Below are positions 27,679 through 37,400 of a stretch of 64,000 bases of DNA, in pieces. How positions within the stretch are numbered: position 1 is the stretch's first letter; each line of letters begins with the position of its first letter. The position numbers and the translations under genes are program-made. Source of the DNA: Motiliproteus sediminis (GTDB lineage Bacteria; Pseudomonadota; Gammaproteobacteria; Pseudomonadales; Balneatricaceae); assembly GCF_017912535.1 (NCBI RefSeq), contig NZ_JAERQK010000013.1:1-64000 (forward strand). The letters run 5' to 3'. The notes below the pieces were generated by a model. The model did not search any database and was not told where the DNA came from. It saw nothing but the letters and a program-made list of their open reading frames with translations.

Positions 27679-27957
27679 TACCTATTGGTTTATTTTTTCC
27701 GCGACCTGCGAAAAGCGTCGAAACCGTGAACGCCATCGTCTCTGGCTTTGCTAAAAAATGCGACTATTTGCAACAGGCAGCAAAATAGAACTTACGGAAG
27801 CCCGAGAAACTTTTCTTAGGTTTCTTATATGCTTTTAAAGGTCATGCGGTTGAGAACCCTTCTGAATCATCCGGTAGTCAATGAGCTTACGTTAACATAG
27901 TGTGTACGGATACTAGCCAACTGCAACATCAGCCTGGCCCGATCAGTCCTTCTCAAA

Positions 27958-27986
27958 TTGACAACCACCCATCCTAACTGTACCGT
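27958..27986 (+). promoter_or_regulatory. Candidate promoter of the WYL-hsd operon
   Basis: A perfect -35 TTGACA at 27958-27963 is followed, after 17 bases, by TACCGT at 27981-27986. The -10 is poor. The operator-like repeat begins two bases downstream, over the expected start site. Confidence 0.55.
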
Positions 27987-27987
27987 G

Positions 27988-28005
27988 CTCAAAAGGATTT
28001 TTGAG
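27988..28005. promoter_or_regulatory. Inverted repeat, probable WYL-regulator operator
   Basis: CTCAAAA-GGAT-TTTTGAG is a perfect 7+7 inverted repeat located 26 bases before the regulator's ATG and just after its promoter. WYL regulators of defence loci (BrxR/CapW type) bind such repeats in their own promoters. Confidence 0.6.
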
Positions 28006-28030
28006 TTTTCATTCGGTCAGTGGATGAGCG

Positions 28031-28999
28031 ATGTCCCAGCTTTCGACACAGCTAGATCATATTGCACAACCCCAGCAGGAGCGGCTTGCCTATATCGAGT
28101 TCCGTCTGCTGTTTCTCGGCTGTGTAAATCGCGCTGATCTGGTTCGCCGCTTTGGACTGAAGGAGTCCGCCGCCTCCCGTGATCTGGCGCTCTACAAGCA
28201 ACTAGCGGGCGACAACATCAGCTATGACACCGTTGATCGCACTTACCGGACCGGCAAGCAGCTCAAGCCACTATTCGATTACCAAGCCCAGCAGGTACTG
28301 ACCGCCTTAGCCGAGGGCTTTGGCGATGATTTTGTCGCCAGTTGTAGCTCCATACTGCCGGTCGAACAGCCCAGCCGGTTGAATACCCCCAGCGTTGCGG
28401 TTCTAGCTCCCATCAGTCGGGCGCTGTTTAACGGTCGCAGGCTGAACGTCACCTACCGTTCACTCTCCAGTGGCCGCACTGAGCGCCCGTTGATTCCACT
28501 AACCCTGGTGGACAACGGCCTGCGCTGGCACTTACGCGCCTACGATCTACACCGCGATCGCTACGCCGACTTCGTGCTCAACCGGATCGAGCAGGCCGAA
28601 GAGTCCAGCACCAAGTCGGATCAAGCTCAGCTGCGTCAGCAAGACAGAGACTGGCAGCAGCAGTTGGAGCTGGTTCTGGTTCCCCATCCCGCGCTCACGC
28701 ACCCCGACACCATCGCCTATGAATACGGCATGGCTGACAACCAGCTACGGCTATCTGTCCGTGCCGCACTGGCCGGTTATCTGCTGCGACGCTGGAATGT
28801 GGACTGCACAACCGATCATCGCCTGCACGGCCCCGAATATCACCTCTGGCTGCAGAACGCCGCAACACTGCAGGCGTTAGCCAGCGACGCCTTACCCAAT
28901 CTCACGCTCGCTCCCGGCTTTCTGCCGGTTGGAGCCGAGCAACATACCCCGTTATCAGAACAGCGTGCTCACCCCGAGACGCCAAGAGGATCTGTATGA
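28031..28999 (+). CDS. WYL-domain transcriptional regulator (BrxR/CapW-like)
   Basis: This 322-aa protein has an N-terminal winged helix (FRLLFLGCVNRADLVRRFGLKESAASRDLALYK, about residues 24-56) and a central WYL domain (ALFNGRRLNVTYRSLSSGRTERPLIPLTLV, RWHLRAYDLHRDRYADFVLNRI). A C-terminal extension domain follows. Regulators of this build repress phage-defence operons and are released by a ligand, possibly nucleic acid or a nucleotide signal. It overlaps hsdM by four bases, so it is the first gene of the restriction operon and probably controls it. Confidence 0.88.
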   Translation: MSQLSTQLDHIAQPQQERLAYIEFRLLFLGCVNRADLVRRFGLKESAASRDLALYKQLAGDNISYDTVDRTYRTGKQLKPLFDYQAQQVLTALAEGFGDDFVASCSSILPVEQPSRLNTPSVAVLAPISRALFNGRRLNVTYRSLSSGRTERPLIPLTLVDNGLRWHLRAYDLHRDRYADFVLNRIEQAEESSTKSDQAQLRQQDRDWQQQLELVLVPHPALTHPDTIAYEYGMADNQLRLSVRAALAGYLLRRWNVDCTTDHRLHGPEYHLWLQNAATLQALASDALPNLTLAPGFLPVGAEQHTPLSEQRAHPETPRGSV

Positions 29000-30702
29000 A
29001 CACCACCGAACAGCAGTTTCTGAAGGAACTGGACGACAAACTCTGGAAAGCCGCCGACAAACTTCGCGCCAACCTCGACGCCGCCAACTACAAGCACATC
29101 GTGCTGGGGCTGATCTTCCTCAAGTACGTCTCCGATGCCTTTGAGGAACGCCAGCAACAGTTGCTGGAGCTGTTTCAGCAGGAGGATGACGACAATCTCT
29201 ACTACCTGCCGCGCGAAGACTACGACAGCGATGCTGAGTACCAAGAGGCGCTGCGTGAGGAGCTGGAGCAGCAGGACTACTACGCCGAAGCCAACATCTT
29301 TTGGGTGCCCAAGCACGCCCGCTGGATCACGCTGAAAGAGAAGGCGATTCTTCCGGTCGGTTCGGTGCTGTGGAAGGACGAAGCCGGTAATGAGGTGAAG
29401 CTGCGCTCCGTCTCCTGGCTGATCGACAACGCGCTGGAAGAGATCGAGAAGAGCAACGCCAAGCTCAAGGGCATCCTCAACCGCATCAGCCAGTACCAGT
29501 TGGATAACGACAAGCTGATCGGCCTGATCAACTCCTTCTCCGATACCTCCTTCTCCAACCCGGTGTTCAAAGGCGAAGCCCTTAACCTGCACAGCAAGGA
29601 TATTCTCGGCCATGTGTACGAATACTTCCTCGGCCAGTTCGCCCTCGCCGAAGGCAAGCAGGGTGGCCAGTATTACACCCCGAAGAGCATCGTTACCCTG
29701 ATCGTCGAGATGCTGGAACCCTACAGCGGGCGCGTCTACGACCCGGCGATGGGTTCGGGCGGCTTCTTCGTCTCCTCCGACAAGTTCATTGAGGAGCACG
29801 CCGCCGAGCAGCACTACGATCCTGCCGAGCAGCGCAAGCACATCTCGGTCTACGGTCAAGAATCCAACCCCACCACCTGGAAACTGGCCGCCATGAACAT
29901 GGCGATCCGGGGCATCGACTTCAACTTCGGCAAGAAGAACGCCGACAGTTTCCTCGACGACCAGCACCCGGACCTGCGCGCCGACTTCGTGATGGCCAAC
30001 CCGCCGTTCAACATCAAGGACTGGTGGAGCGAGTCGCTGGCCGATGACGTGCGCTGGAAGTACGGCACCCCGCCCAAGGGTAATGCCAACTTCGGCTGGA
30101 TACAGCACATGCTGCACCACCTCGCCCCCACAGGCAGCATGGCGCTGCTGCTGGCCAATGGCTCCATGAGCTCCAACACCAACAACGAGGGCGAGATCCG
30201 CAAGCGCCTGATCGAAGAGGATCTGGTGGAGTGTATGGTGGCCCTGCCGGGGCAGCTGTTTACCAATACCCAGATCCCCGCCTGTATCTGGTTCCTAACC
30301 AAGGACAAGAGCGGCAAAGTTGGCAAGAAGCACGACCGCCGCGATGACATCCTGTTTATCGACGCCCGCAATCTCGGCTACATGAAAGATCGTGTACTGC
30401 GTGACTTCACCACCGACGACATCCGCAAGGTGGCCGACACTTTCCATGCATGGCAGCAGGGCGAAGGCTACGAAGACGTACCCGGATTCTGCGCTTCCGT
30501 GGACTTTCAGGAGGTCGCCAAGCACGACTTCGTACTGACACCGGGCCGTTATGTGGGCGCACCGGATCAGGAGGACGACGGCGAACCCTTTGCCGACAAG
30601 ATGGCGCGGTTGACCGAGCAGTTGAAGGCCCAGTTTGACGAGAGCGACCGATTGGAAGCGGCGATCAAATGCAATCTGGGAGGGCTGGGTTATGAGTGCT
30701 GA
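28996..30702 (+). CDS. hsdM: Type I restriction-modification DNA methylase subunit M
   Basis: This 568-aa adenine-N6 methyltransferase has an N-terminal HsdM_N helical domain (LWKAADKLRANLDAANYKHIVLGL). SAM-binding motif I is YDPAMGSGGFF and catalytic motif IV is NPPFN. It makes the modification complex with HsdS and the restriction complex with HsdR. It overlaps the WYL regulator by ATGA and hsdS by 11 bases. The GC-rich codon use differs from the AT-rich genes around it and suggests separate acquisition. Confidence 0.96.
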   Translation: MNTTEQQFLKELDDKLWKAADKLRANLDAANYKHIVLGLIFLKYVSDAFEERQQQLLELFQQEDDDNLYYLPREDYDSDAEYQEALREELEQQDYYAEANIFWVPKHARWITLKEKAILPVGSVLWKDEAGNEVKLRSVSWLIDNALEEIEKSNAKLKGILNRISQYQLDNDKLIGLINSFSDTSFSNPVFKGEALNLHSKDILGHVYEYFLGQFALAEGKQGGQYYTPKSIVTLIVEMLEPYSGRVYDPAMGSGGFFVSSDKFIEEHAAEQHYDPAEQRKHISVYGQESNPTTWKLAAMNMAIRGIDFNFGKKNADSFLDDQHPDLRADFVMANPPFNIKDWWSESLADDVRWKYGTPPKGNANFGWIQHMLHHLAPTGSMALLLANGSMSSNTNNEGEIRKRLIEEDLVECMVALPGQLFTNTQIPACIWFLTKDKSGKVGKKHDRRDDILFIDARNLGYMKDRVLRDFTTDDIRKVADTFHAWQQGEGYEDVPGFCASVDFQEVAKHDFVLTPGRYVGAPDQEDDGEPFADKMARLTEQLKAQFDESDRLEAAIKCNLGGLGYEC

Positions 30703-32083
30703 TTGGCCTCTAAAACGCATCTCCGAAGTTGCGCAGTTTTTGAACAATAAGCGCGTGCCCCTGAAGAGCTTGGACAGAGAAAAGAGACAAGGTCAGTACC
30801 CTTATTATGGGGCTTCAGGCATCGTTGATCACATCGACGACTTTATTTTCGACGGGACTTATCTTCTGATTTCTGAAGACGGTGAAAACCTTCGAACACG
30901 GAACACCCCCATAGCCTTTAAGGCTCATGGGAAGTTCTGGGTGAACAACCATGCGCATATTTTGGGAGAAAAAGAGGAAGGAATTCTCGATTACCTCGAG
31001 TACTACTTTTCGCAGCTAGACCTTACGCCTTATATCACAGGGGCTGTGCAGCCGAAGCTAAATAAAGCAAATCTCGACCGGATCGAGATTCCAGTGCCAC
31101 CTCACCACGAGAGACTTGAGATCAATCGAGTTCTCAACGACCTTACCGACAAAATCCAGCTCAACCACCAGATCAACCAAACCCTTGAACAGATGGCGCA
31201 GGCGATCTTCAAGAGCTGGTTTGTCGACTTCGAGCCGGTCAAGGCCAAGATCGCCGTGCTGGAAGCTGGCGGTAGCGCCGCCGATGCCGAACTGGCCGCC
31301 ATGCAGGCGATCAGCGGTAAAGACGCTGATCTACTCGCCCAGATGGCCGCCGAAAAGCCCGAGCAGTACGCCGAACTCCAAGCCACCGCCGCGCTGTTCC
31401 CTACTGCGATGCATAACAGTGAGTTGGGGGAGATACCGGAGGGGTGGTCGGTTTCTGCCCTAGGAGACATTGCCAAAATAGTTAAGGGGAAGTCCTACAA
31501 AAGCGCCGAGCTATCGAACTCGGCAACAGCGTTGGTAACTCTTAAATCCTTTAACAGGGGCGGAGGCTACAGGCTTGATGGTCTCAAAGAGTACACAGGG
31601 AAATACAAGCCCGAGCAAGAGGTGTCAGCAGGAGATCTGATCATCTCCTATACCGATGTGACACAAGCCGCTGACGTGATTGGAAAGCCCGCCATGGTTA
31701 TCGGCGATGCTCGATACGAACACCTAGTAATATCTCTTGATGTGGCGGTCGTAAGGCCTCAAGACGATAGCTTAAAGCCATATCTTTATGGGCTAGCCAA
31801 AACAGACGACTTTCAGTTTCACACAAAGTCGTTCACGACTGGTACGACGGTATTGCACTTGGCTAAAAATGCCGTGCCTGATTACCAATTCCCTCTGCCA
31901 ACCAAAAACCTAACAGACGCTTACGCTAGTCAGGTCAAACCACTATTTTCTTTGATCGATAACCAAATTCAAGAAGGTCGCTCATTGGAAGAGCTGCGTG
32001 ATGCTCTCCTACCGAAGCTCCTCTCCGGCGAACTTACTCTTCCCGAAGCGGAAAACCAGTTACAGGACGTAGCCAATGTTTAA
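30692..32083 (+). CDS. hsdS: Type I restriction-modification specificity subunit S
   Basis: This 463-aa protein starts at the ATG at 30692, inside the hsdM end. It has the usual layout: target-recognition domain 1 (about residues 1-150), a conserved helical spacer with KSWFVDFEPVKAK, target-recognition domain 2 (about 250-410) and a C-terminal repeat of the spacer (LEELRDALLPKLLSGEL). The DNA target sequence cannot be read from the protein. The two recognition domains are AT-richer than the spacer, as usual for swapped domains. Confidence 0.93.
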   Translation: MSADWPLKRISEVAQFLNNKRVPLKSLDREKRQGQYPYYGASGIVDHIDDFIFDGTYLLISEDGENLRTRNTPIAFKAHGKFWVNNHAHILGEKEEGILDYLEYYFSQLDLTPYITGAVQPKLNKANLDRIEIPVPPHHERLEINRVLNDLTDKIQLNHQINQTLEQMAQAIFKSWFVDFEPVKAKIAVLEAGGSAADAELAAMQAISGKDADLLAQMAAEKPEQYAELQATAALFPTAMHNSELGEIPEGWSVSALGDIAKIVKGKSYKSAELSNSATALVTLKSFNRGGGYRLDGLKEYTGKYKPEQEVSAGDLIISYTDVTQAADVIGKPAMVIGDARYEHLVISLDVAVVRPQDDSLKPYLYGLAKTDDFQFHTKSFTTGTTVLHLAKNAVPDYQFPLPTKNLTDAYASQVKPLFSLIDNQIQEGRSLEELRDALLPKLLSGELTLPEAENQLQDVANV

Positions 32084-32195
32084 GATCGACCCGCAGCAGA
32101 ACAGTATCTCCCTGTTGGACGCCAAACGCCCCGCTCTGTTGACGCCAAGCAAGAGTGCTATAGTGCTGCGAGCAACTATAAGGCTGAAACAATGA
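32076..32195 (+). pseudogene. 39-codon remnant ORF linking hsdS and the ATPase
   Basis: An ATG at 32076 overlaps the hsdS stop. The frame reads MFKIDPQQNSISLLDAKRPA and ends with a TGA that overlaps the ATG of the ATPase gene. The beginning resembles the start of DUF4268/DUF91-type nuclease proteins (Met-Phe-Lys/Arg-Ile-Asp, then Asn-x-Ile-x-x-Leu), cut off after about 20 residues. I read it as the remnant of an accessory gene displaced by the ATPase insertion. It may still act as a coupling peptide. Confidence 0.4.
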
Positions 32196-33205
32196 TCGAA
32201 CAATTTTCAATCAACAACAGCGGCCCTATCTCTGTGGCAAATGGGCGACAGCTAGGTAAAATAAACCTATTAATTGGTGCAAACAGCTGCGGCAAAACTT
32301 GGCTGCTAAAGACGCTTTACTGCGTAATGCGCTCTCAGGAAGAGTTTGGGCGAGGACACGACAATCGTGATTTTCACGAGGTTCTGAGCGATAAGCTCTA
32401 TTGGACCTTTCAGAGCCAGAATTTAGGTGACCTAGTTAGGCGAGGGAAGGGAAATCGCCTTAATGTTGATGTCAGCATGCACGACAGAAAAAGGCTGGCT
32501 TTTAGCTTTGGTCCAGACACGAGCAAACAAGTTAAACCCAGCACCAATACGTTACCTCTGCGTGAAGATAATTCTATTTTCCTGCCGCCTAAAGAGGTGC
32601 TATCGCTATGGCATGTCATTCTTAAAAGCGCTGTACAGAATCGTGAGTTTGGATACGATTCTACTTACGCCGACCTAGTGCTAGCACTGCAAAACCCTCC
32701 TCAGGCTGGCCGAAATTACGATAGTTTTGCTAAATCACGCAAAAAATTAGAAGAAATGTTTCAGGGGCGTGTTGTCTTTGAAGATCAGCAATGGCTATAC
32801 CGGCAAGGGAATTCAAAGTTCTCGATTCATAGCACTGCGGAAGGCATCAAAAAAGTCGCAATACTGGATACCTTACTGGGGAATCGCTTTTTGACTCCCG
32901 GATCGGTGATATTCATTGACGAACCTGAATCTGCACTCCACCCGACAGCAATCGTTCAGCTACTGGACATCTTGCATATGCTGGCCGAACAAGGCATCCA
33001 GATATTCATATCGTCCCACTCCTACTATGTCATCAAAAAAATGCTGCTGATAGCCCGGCATCATCAGCTCCAAATACCCTGTTTCATTGCCGATGCTGAC
33101 GGTCACTGGGATCAGAGCTGCCTGTTACAGGATGGGTTGCCCGATAATGACATCATCAACGAGTCCGTTCATTTGTTTGAGCAGGAGTTCGAGGGCATCG
33201 GATGA
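32192..33205 (+). CDS. AAA/ABC-type ATPase of a defence module
   Basis: This 337-aa ATPase has Walker A GANSCGKTW near residue 29 and an ABC-signature-like HSTAEGIKK. Walker B is VIFIDEPESALHP, and a switch His lies in ISSHSYY. This is the AAA_15/AAA_21 (OLD/RecF-like) type without a fused nuclease. The stop overlaps the next gene by ATGA, so the two encoded proteins probably form a complex. Such ATPases often sit inside type I restriction operons as extra phage-sensing modules. It is not PARIS, because the partner lacks the expected DUF4435 features. Confidence 0.8.
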   Translation: MIEQFSINNSGPISVANGRQLGKINLLIGANSCGKTWLLKTLYCVMRSQEEFGRGHDNRDFHEVLSDKLYWTFQSQNLGDLVRRGKGNRLNVDVSMHDRKRLAFSFGPDTSKQVKPSTNTLPLREDNSIFLPPKEVLSLWHVILKSAVQNREFGYDSTYADLVLALQNPPQAGRNYDSFAKSRKKLEEMFQGRVVFEDQQWLYRQGNSKFSIHSTAEGIKKVAILDTLLGNRFLTPGSVIFIDEPESALHPTAIVQLLDILHMLAEQGIQIFISSHSYYVIKKMLLIARHHQLQIPCFIADADGHWDQSCLLQDGLPDNDIINESVHLFEQEFEGIG

Positions 33206-33711
33206 TTACCATTACGGAATCAGGGGTAGATTTCGGCCCCTTTGAAGAAGAGAGTGTCTTTCGCGTCGAAAAATCCCCATCGGTCACTAGCCTCAAGGGT
33301 ATAAAGACCTGTGAGTTCGCTTGGTGGAGAAATGATGGTAATCAACTGGCCTTCATCGAAGCTAAAAGCTCGATTCCTAATAGTCGTAGAAGCCCAGATG
33401 AGTTTGAGGAATATTTTATCAGCATGCTGGAGAAGTTTGACAACTCTCTGCAGGTATTGCTGATTGGCACTCAAGGCCGGCGCGATAAACTCTCAGCAGA
33501 ACTGGGTAACGAGATTGCGGTGCTGAATTGGCAACAAGCTCAAATACTGTTCTATCTCGTCATCCCTGCTGTACCAAAGGAATACCTTAGTCCACTGACA
33601 GATAAGCTGAGGACGACGCTCAGCAGGCAACTAACAATATGGCAGGCAAATGCCTTTGTGATTAACGAACAAATGGCAAGAGAAAAAGGATTGCTAGTAG
33701 AAGCGGCTTAA
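33202..33711 (+). CDS. ATPase partner with ExK motif, possible nuclease
   Basis: This 169-aa protein is coupled to the ATPase. Near residue 50 it has LAFIEAKSSIPNS, an ExK strand with an upstream acidic turn, as in PD-(D/E)xK nucleases. The rest is alpha/beta with a helical C-terminus. The first catalytic Asp cannot be assigned with certainty. I infer that the ATPase controls a nuclease-type effector here. The family is not recognised. Confidence 0.55.
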   Translation: MITITESGVDFGPFEEESVFRVEKSPSVTSLKGIKTCEFAWWRNDGNQLAFIEAKSSIPNSRRSPDEFEEYFISMLEKFDNSLQVLLIGTQGRRDKLSAELGNEIAVLNWQQAQILFYLVIPAVPKEYLSPLTDKLRTTLSRQLTIWQANAFVINEQMAREKGLLVEAA

Positions 33712-33775
33712 TTCCTGTTTACATGCTCAGAGCCTCTTTTACCGTGTTAATTAGCCTGTTAATAAAAGGGAAGCT

Positions 33776-34402
33776 GTGATTCTGCTCCACGCCACTCGCA
33801 AACTGTTCGAGCGCCTGCCCTTGGGAGAACAGGGGCTTTTGGAGGCAACGCCACGCAGCGAGTGGCTGTTTGAGGCAGAGTCTATCGAGGCCAATCCGCT
33901 CAGTGGCTGGCACGGCAATGTGGTGACTTACCAGCGGCGCAATTGCTTGCTGCTGGTGAATGATGAGACTCGTTTCCCCCTGTTCCTGCCTGCGTTAACC
34001 AAGCCGGACTTCGCTGAACTGAACGACCGCTTCGTTGATGCACTGATGAATACTCTGCTCAAGTGCGGTGCAGATCAGGATCAGTTGGATGCAGCACAGC
34101 GACTTTTGCGACCGCTTCAGATAGACACCCTATGCAATCGCTCGGCACAGGCGACCCTTAACCGGATGAGTCAAGAGCTTGAGCACGCCTTGCATTACGA
34201 CAACATCAATGTTGCTGAAATCACCGGCTACCGCCAAGGCGCATGGCTGGCGCAAACACCACGCAACGTGAAGGGCCAAGGGGTGCTGTGGCCGCAGAAG
34301 GCGATGTTGGAGCTGCTTTCAGGCTTGGCACAGGGCTCGAAGCCGCAGGATGATAACCAACGTGAGGAGGCAACTACTTCTCTTCACGCGATAAGGGACT
34401 GA
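33776..34402 (+). CDS. DUF6933-like protein in the restriction operon
   Basis: This 208-aa protein starts at a GTG with AAGGG upstream. The beginning (MILLHATRKLFERL, then the WHGNVVTYQRRNCLLLVNDETRFPLFLP block) resembles DUF6933 proteins, which occur beside defence genes and mobile elements. No catalytic motif is evident. It lies between the ATPase module and hsdR, three bases before hsdR, in the same direction. Role unknown. Confidence 0.5.
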   Translation: MILLHATRKLFERLPLGEQGLLEATPRSEWLFEAESIEANPLSGWHGNVVTYQRRNCLLLVNDETRFPLFLPALTKPDFAELNDRFVDALMNTLLKCGADQDQLDAAQRLLRPLQIDTLCNRSAQATLNRMSQELEHALHYDNINVAEITGYRQGAWLAQTPRNVKGQGVLWPQKAMLELLSGLAQGSKPQDDNQREEATTSLHAIRD

Positions 34403-34405
34403 CTG

Positions 34406-37400
34406 ATGAACGAAGATCAGCTGGAACAGCTCTGCCTGGAATGGTTTGCCGAGAACGGTTGGGAGATCGCCCATGGGCCGGACATCGCTCACGATGGCCC
34501 AGTGCCTGAGCGGCAGAACTACAACCAGGTTGTGCTGCTGGCTGATCTGGAAGCAGGCATTCGCCGCATCAATCGTCACCTGCCGGATAGTGCCATTGAG
34601 CAAGCTGTCGCTCAGGTATTGAAGCCGGAAAGCCTCGATGTGGTAGTCAGTAACCGAGCCTTCCATCGGCTGCTGCTGGAAGGCGTCCCTGTCGAGTACA
34701 AGCGCGACGACAAACAGGTACACGACCACGCGCTGCTAATCGACTTCGATAACATCGACAGCAACCGCTTTCGCGCTATCAATCAATTCACCATTCAAGG
34801 CAGTAAACAACTGCGCCGCCCGGATGTGATCTGCTTTATCAACGGCCTCCCTATTGCGGTGCTGGAACTGAAGAGCCCCTCGGCGGAAAACGCCGACATC
34901 TGGGATGCGTTCAACCAGATTCAGACCTACAAGGACGAAATCGGCGACCTGTTCGTCTACAACGAGGCGTTGGTGGTCAGTGATGGTTACACCGCTCGTG
35001 TCGGCTCGCTGACAGCCAATCAGGAGCGTTTCCTGCCCTGGCGTACCATCAAGCACGAAGACGACAAACCGCTACTGGAATGGCAGCTGGAAACACTGGT
35101 GCGCGGTTTCTTCGACCGTGAGCTGCTGCTCGATTACATCCGCTACTTCGTGCTGTTTGAAACGGACTCCGACAAGCTGATCAAGAAGATCGCCGGTTAC
35201 CACCAGTTCCATGCAGTGCGTGAGGCGGTGTCAGCCACAGTGATTGCGGCACAGGCCGTGGATGGAGTGGCCGAGCGGCGAGCAACCTACAACAGTCAGG
35301 TGGTGCCCGGAAGCAAGAAGGCTGGGGTGGTCTGGCATACCCAGGGCTCCGGCAAGAGTATCTCCATGTGCTGCTACGCCGGTAAGTTGCTACAGCAATC
35401 AGAGATGAACAACCCGACCCTGATTGTGGTGACGGATCGCAACGACCTGGATGGACAACTGTTCAAGACCTTCACCGACTCCAAAGAGCTACTACGCCAG
35501 ACACCGGTGCAAGCAGACGACCGGGACAAGCTGCGCCAACTGCTGGCAGAGCGAGAGTCCGGTGGAATCATCTTCACTACGGTGCAGAAGTTCGCCCTAC
35601 TGGCCGAGGAGAACCATCACCCAATCCTGAACCAGCGGCACAATATCGTGGTGATCTCGGATGAGGCTCATCGCAGTCAGTACGGCCTGAAGGCGACCCT
35701 GAAACAGGACGGCACCTACAAGTTCGGCTACGCCAAGCATATGCGTGATGCGCTACCCAACGCCGCCTTTATCGGCTTCACCGGCACACCTATCGCCAGT
35801 GAAGACAAAGACACCCGTGCGGTGTTCGGTGATTACGTCTCCATCTACGACATTCAGGATGCGGTTGAAGACGGTGCGACGGTGCCGATCTATTACGAAT
35901 CCCGTCTGGCCAAGCTGGATCTCAACCATGCCAAGATCGAACAGCTCTCTGAGCAAGTCGATGAAGTCGTTGAGGATGAAGAAGATGCCAGCGCCCGTGA
36001 AAAGACCAAGGGCGAATGGAGTCGTCTGGAGAAGTTGGTCGGTGCCGAGCCTCGCCTGAAGCAGGTCGCTGAGGATTTGGTCGAGCACTTCGAAACGCGC
36101 ACCGCCAGCATGGATGGCAAGGCGATGATCGTTGCCATGAGTCGCGACATCTGTGCACAACTCTACAACGCCATAGTTGAGCTTCGCCCCGAATGGCATG
36201 ACCCTGACCCCGAAAAAGGCGCGATCAAAATCGTGATGACCGGTTCGGCGTCAGACAAGCCGTTGCTGCAGCCCCATATCTACAACAAGCAGACCAAGAA
36301 GCGGCTGGAAAAGCGTTTTAAGGATCTGAACGATCCGCTCAGGCTGGTGATCGTACGAGACATGTGGCTGACCGGCTTTGATGCGCCGTGCTGTCACACC
36401 ATGTACGTCGACAAGCCGATGAAGGGCCACAATCTGATGCAGGCTATCGCCCGCGTGAACCGGGTGTTCAAGAACAAGCCCGGTGGATTGGTGGTGGACT
36501 ACATCGGTATTGCCAACGAGCTAAAGCAAGCACTCAAGACCTACACCGACTCCAAGGGTAAAGGTGCGCCGACCCACAGCGCAGAAGAGGCGTTCGCCAT
36601 CCTGCTGGAGAAGCTCGACATCATCCACGGCATGTTTGCCAAGGGGCCGAAAAGCGACGGCTTTGACTACAGCGGTTTCGAGACGGAAGCGCACAAGTTG
36701 CTGGTCCCATCGGCCAACTACATCCTTGGCCTGGAGGACGGCAAGAAGCGCTTCCTCGATACCGTGCTGGCGCTGACTAAAGCGTACTCGTTGTGTAGCA
36801 CCCTGGACGCTGCCCGCGAATACCACAAAGAGATCGCCTTCCTGTCAGCCGTCAAAGCAGCAATCACCAAGCACACTAGCGTGGATCGTAAGCTGACTCA
36901 GGAAGAAAAGAACTCCGCCCTTAAGCAGATACTCGACAACGCCGTAGTGGCGGAAGGAGTTGCCGACGTGTTCGCCCTTTGCGGCCTAGACAAGCCCAAC
37001 ATCGGCCTGCTGTCGGAAGAGTTCCTCGAAGACGTGCGCCAGATGCCCTACAAGAACCTGGCCGTTGAGCTTCTGGAGAAGCTGCTGAAAGACGACATCC
37101 GTGCCAAGACCCGCAACAACGTAGTGCAGGAGAAGAAGTACGCCGAGCGTCTGCAAGAGACGCTTCGCAAGTACAACAACCGAGGCATCGAAACCGCCCA
37201 GGTGATCGAAGAACTGATCGCCATGGCCAAGCAGTTCCAAGAAGAGATGGCCCGCGAAGCAGCAATGGGGCTTAACCCTGACGAAATAGCCTTCTACGAC
37301 GCCCTAGCCAACAACGAGAGCGCCGTGCGAAAACTAGGCGATGAAATCCTCAAAAAGATCGCCGTCGAGATCACCGACAAATTGCGCAAATCCACCACCG

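Larger units (their letters stand above)
27679..28030. other. Intergenic region before the WYL-regulated restriction operon
   Basis: No gene is seen in these 352 bases. The right part holds the probable promoter and operator of the WYL regulator, listed separately. The left part, next to the coiled-coil gene start, shows no clear signal. Confidence 0.6.

Noticed and set aside
32192-33711. PARIS system
   Set aside because: The ATPase would fit, but the partner has an ExK strand and no features of the DUF4435 TOPRIM-like effector.
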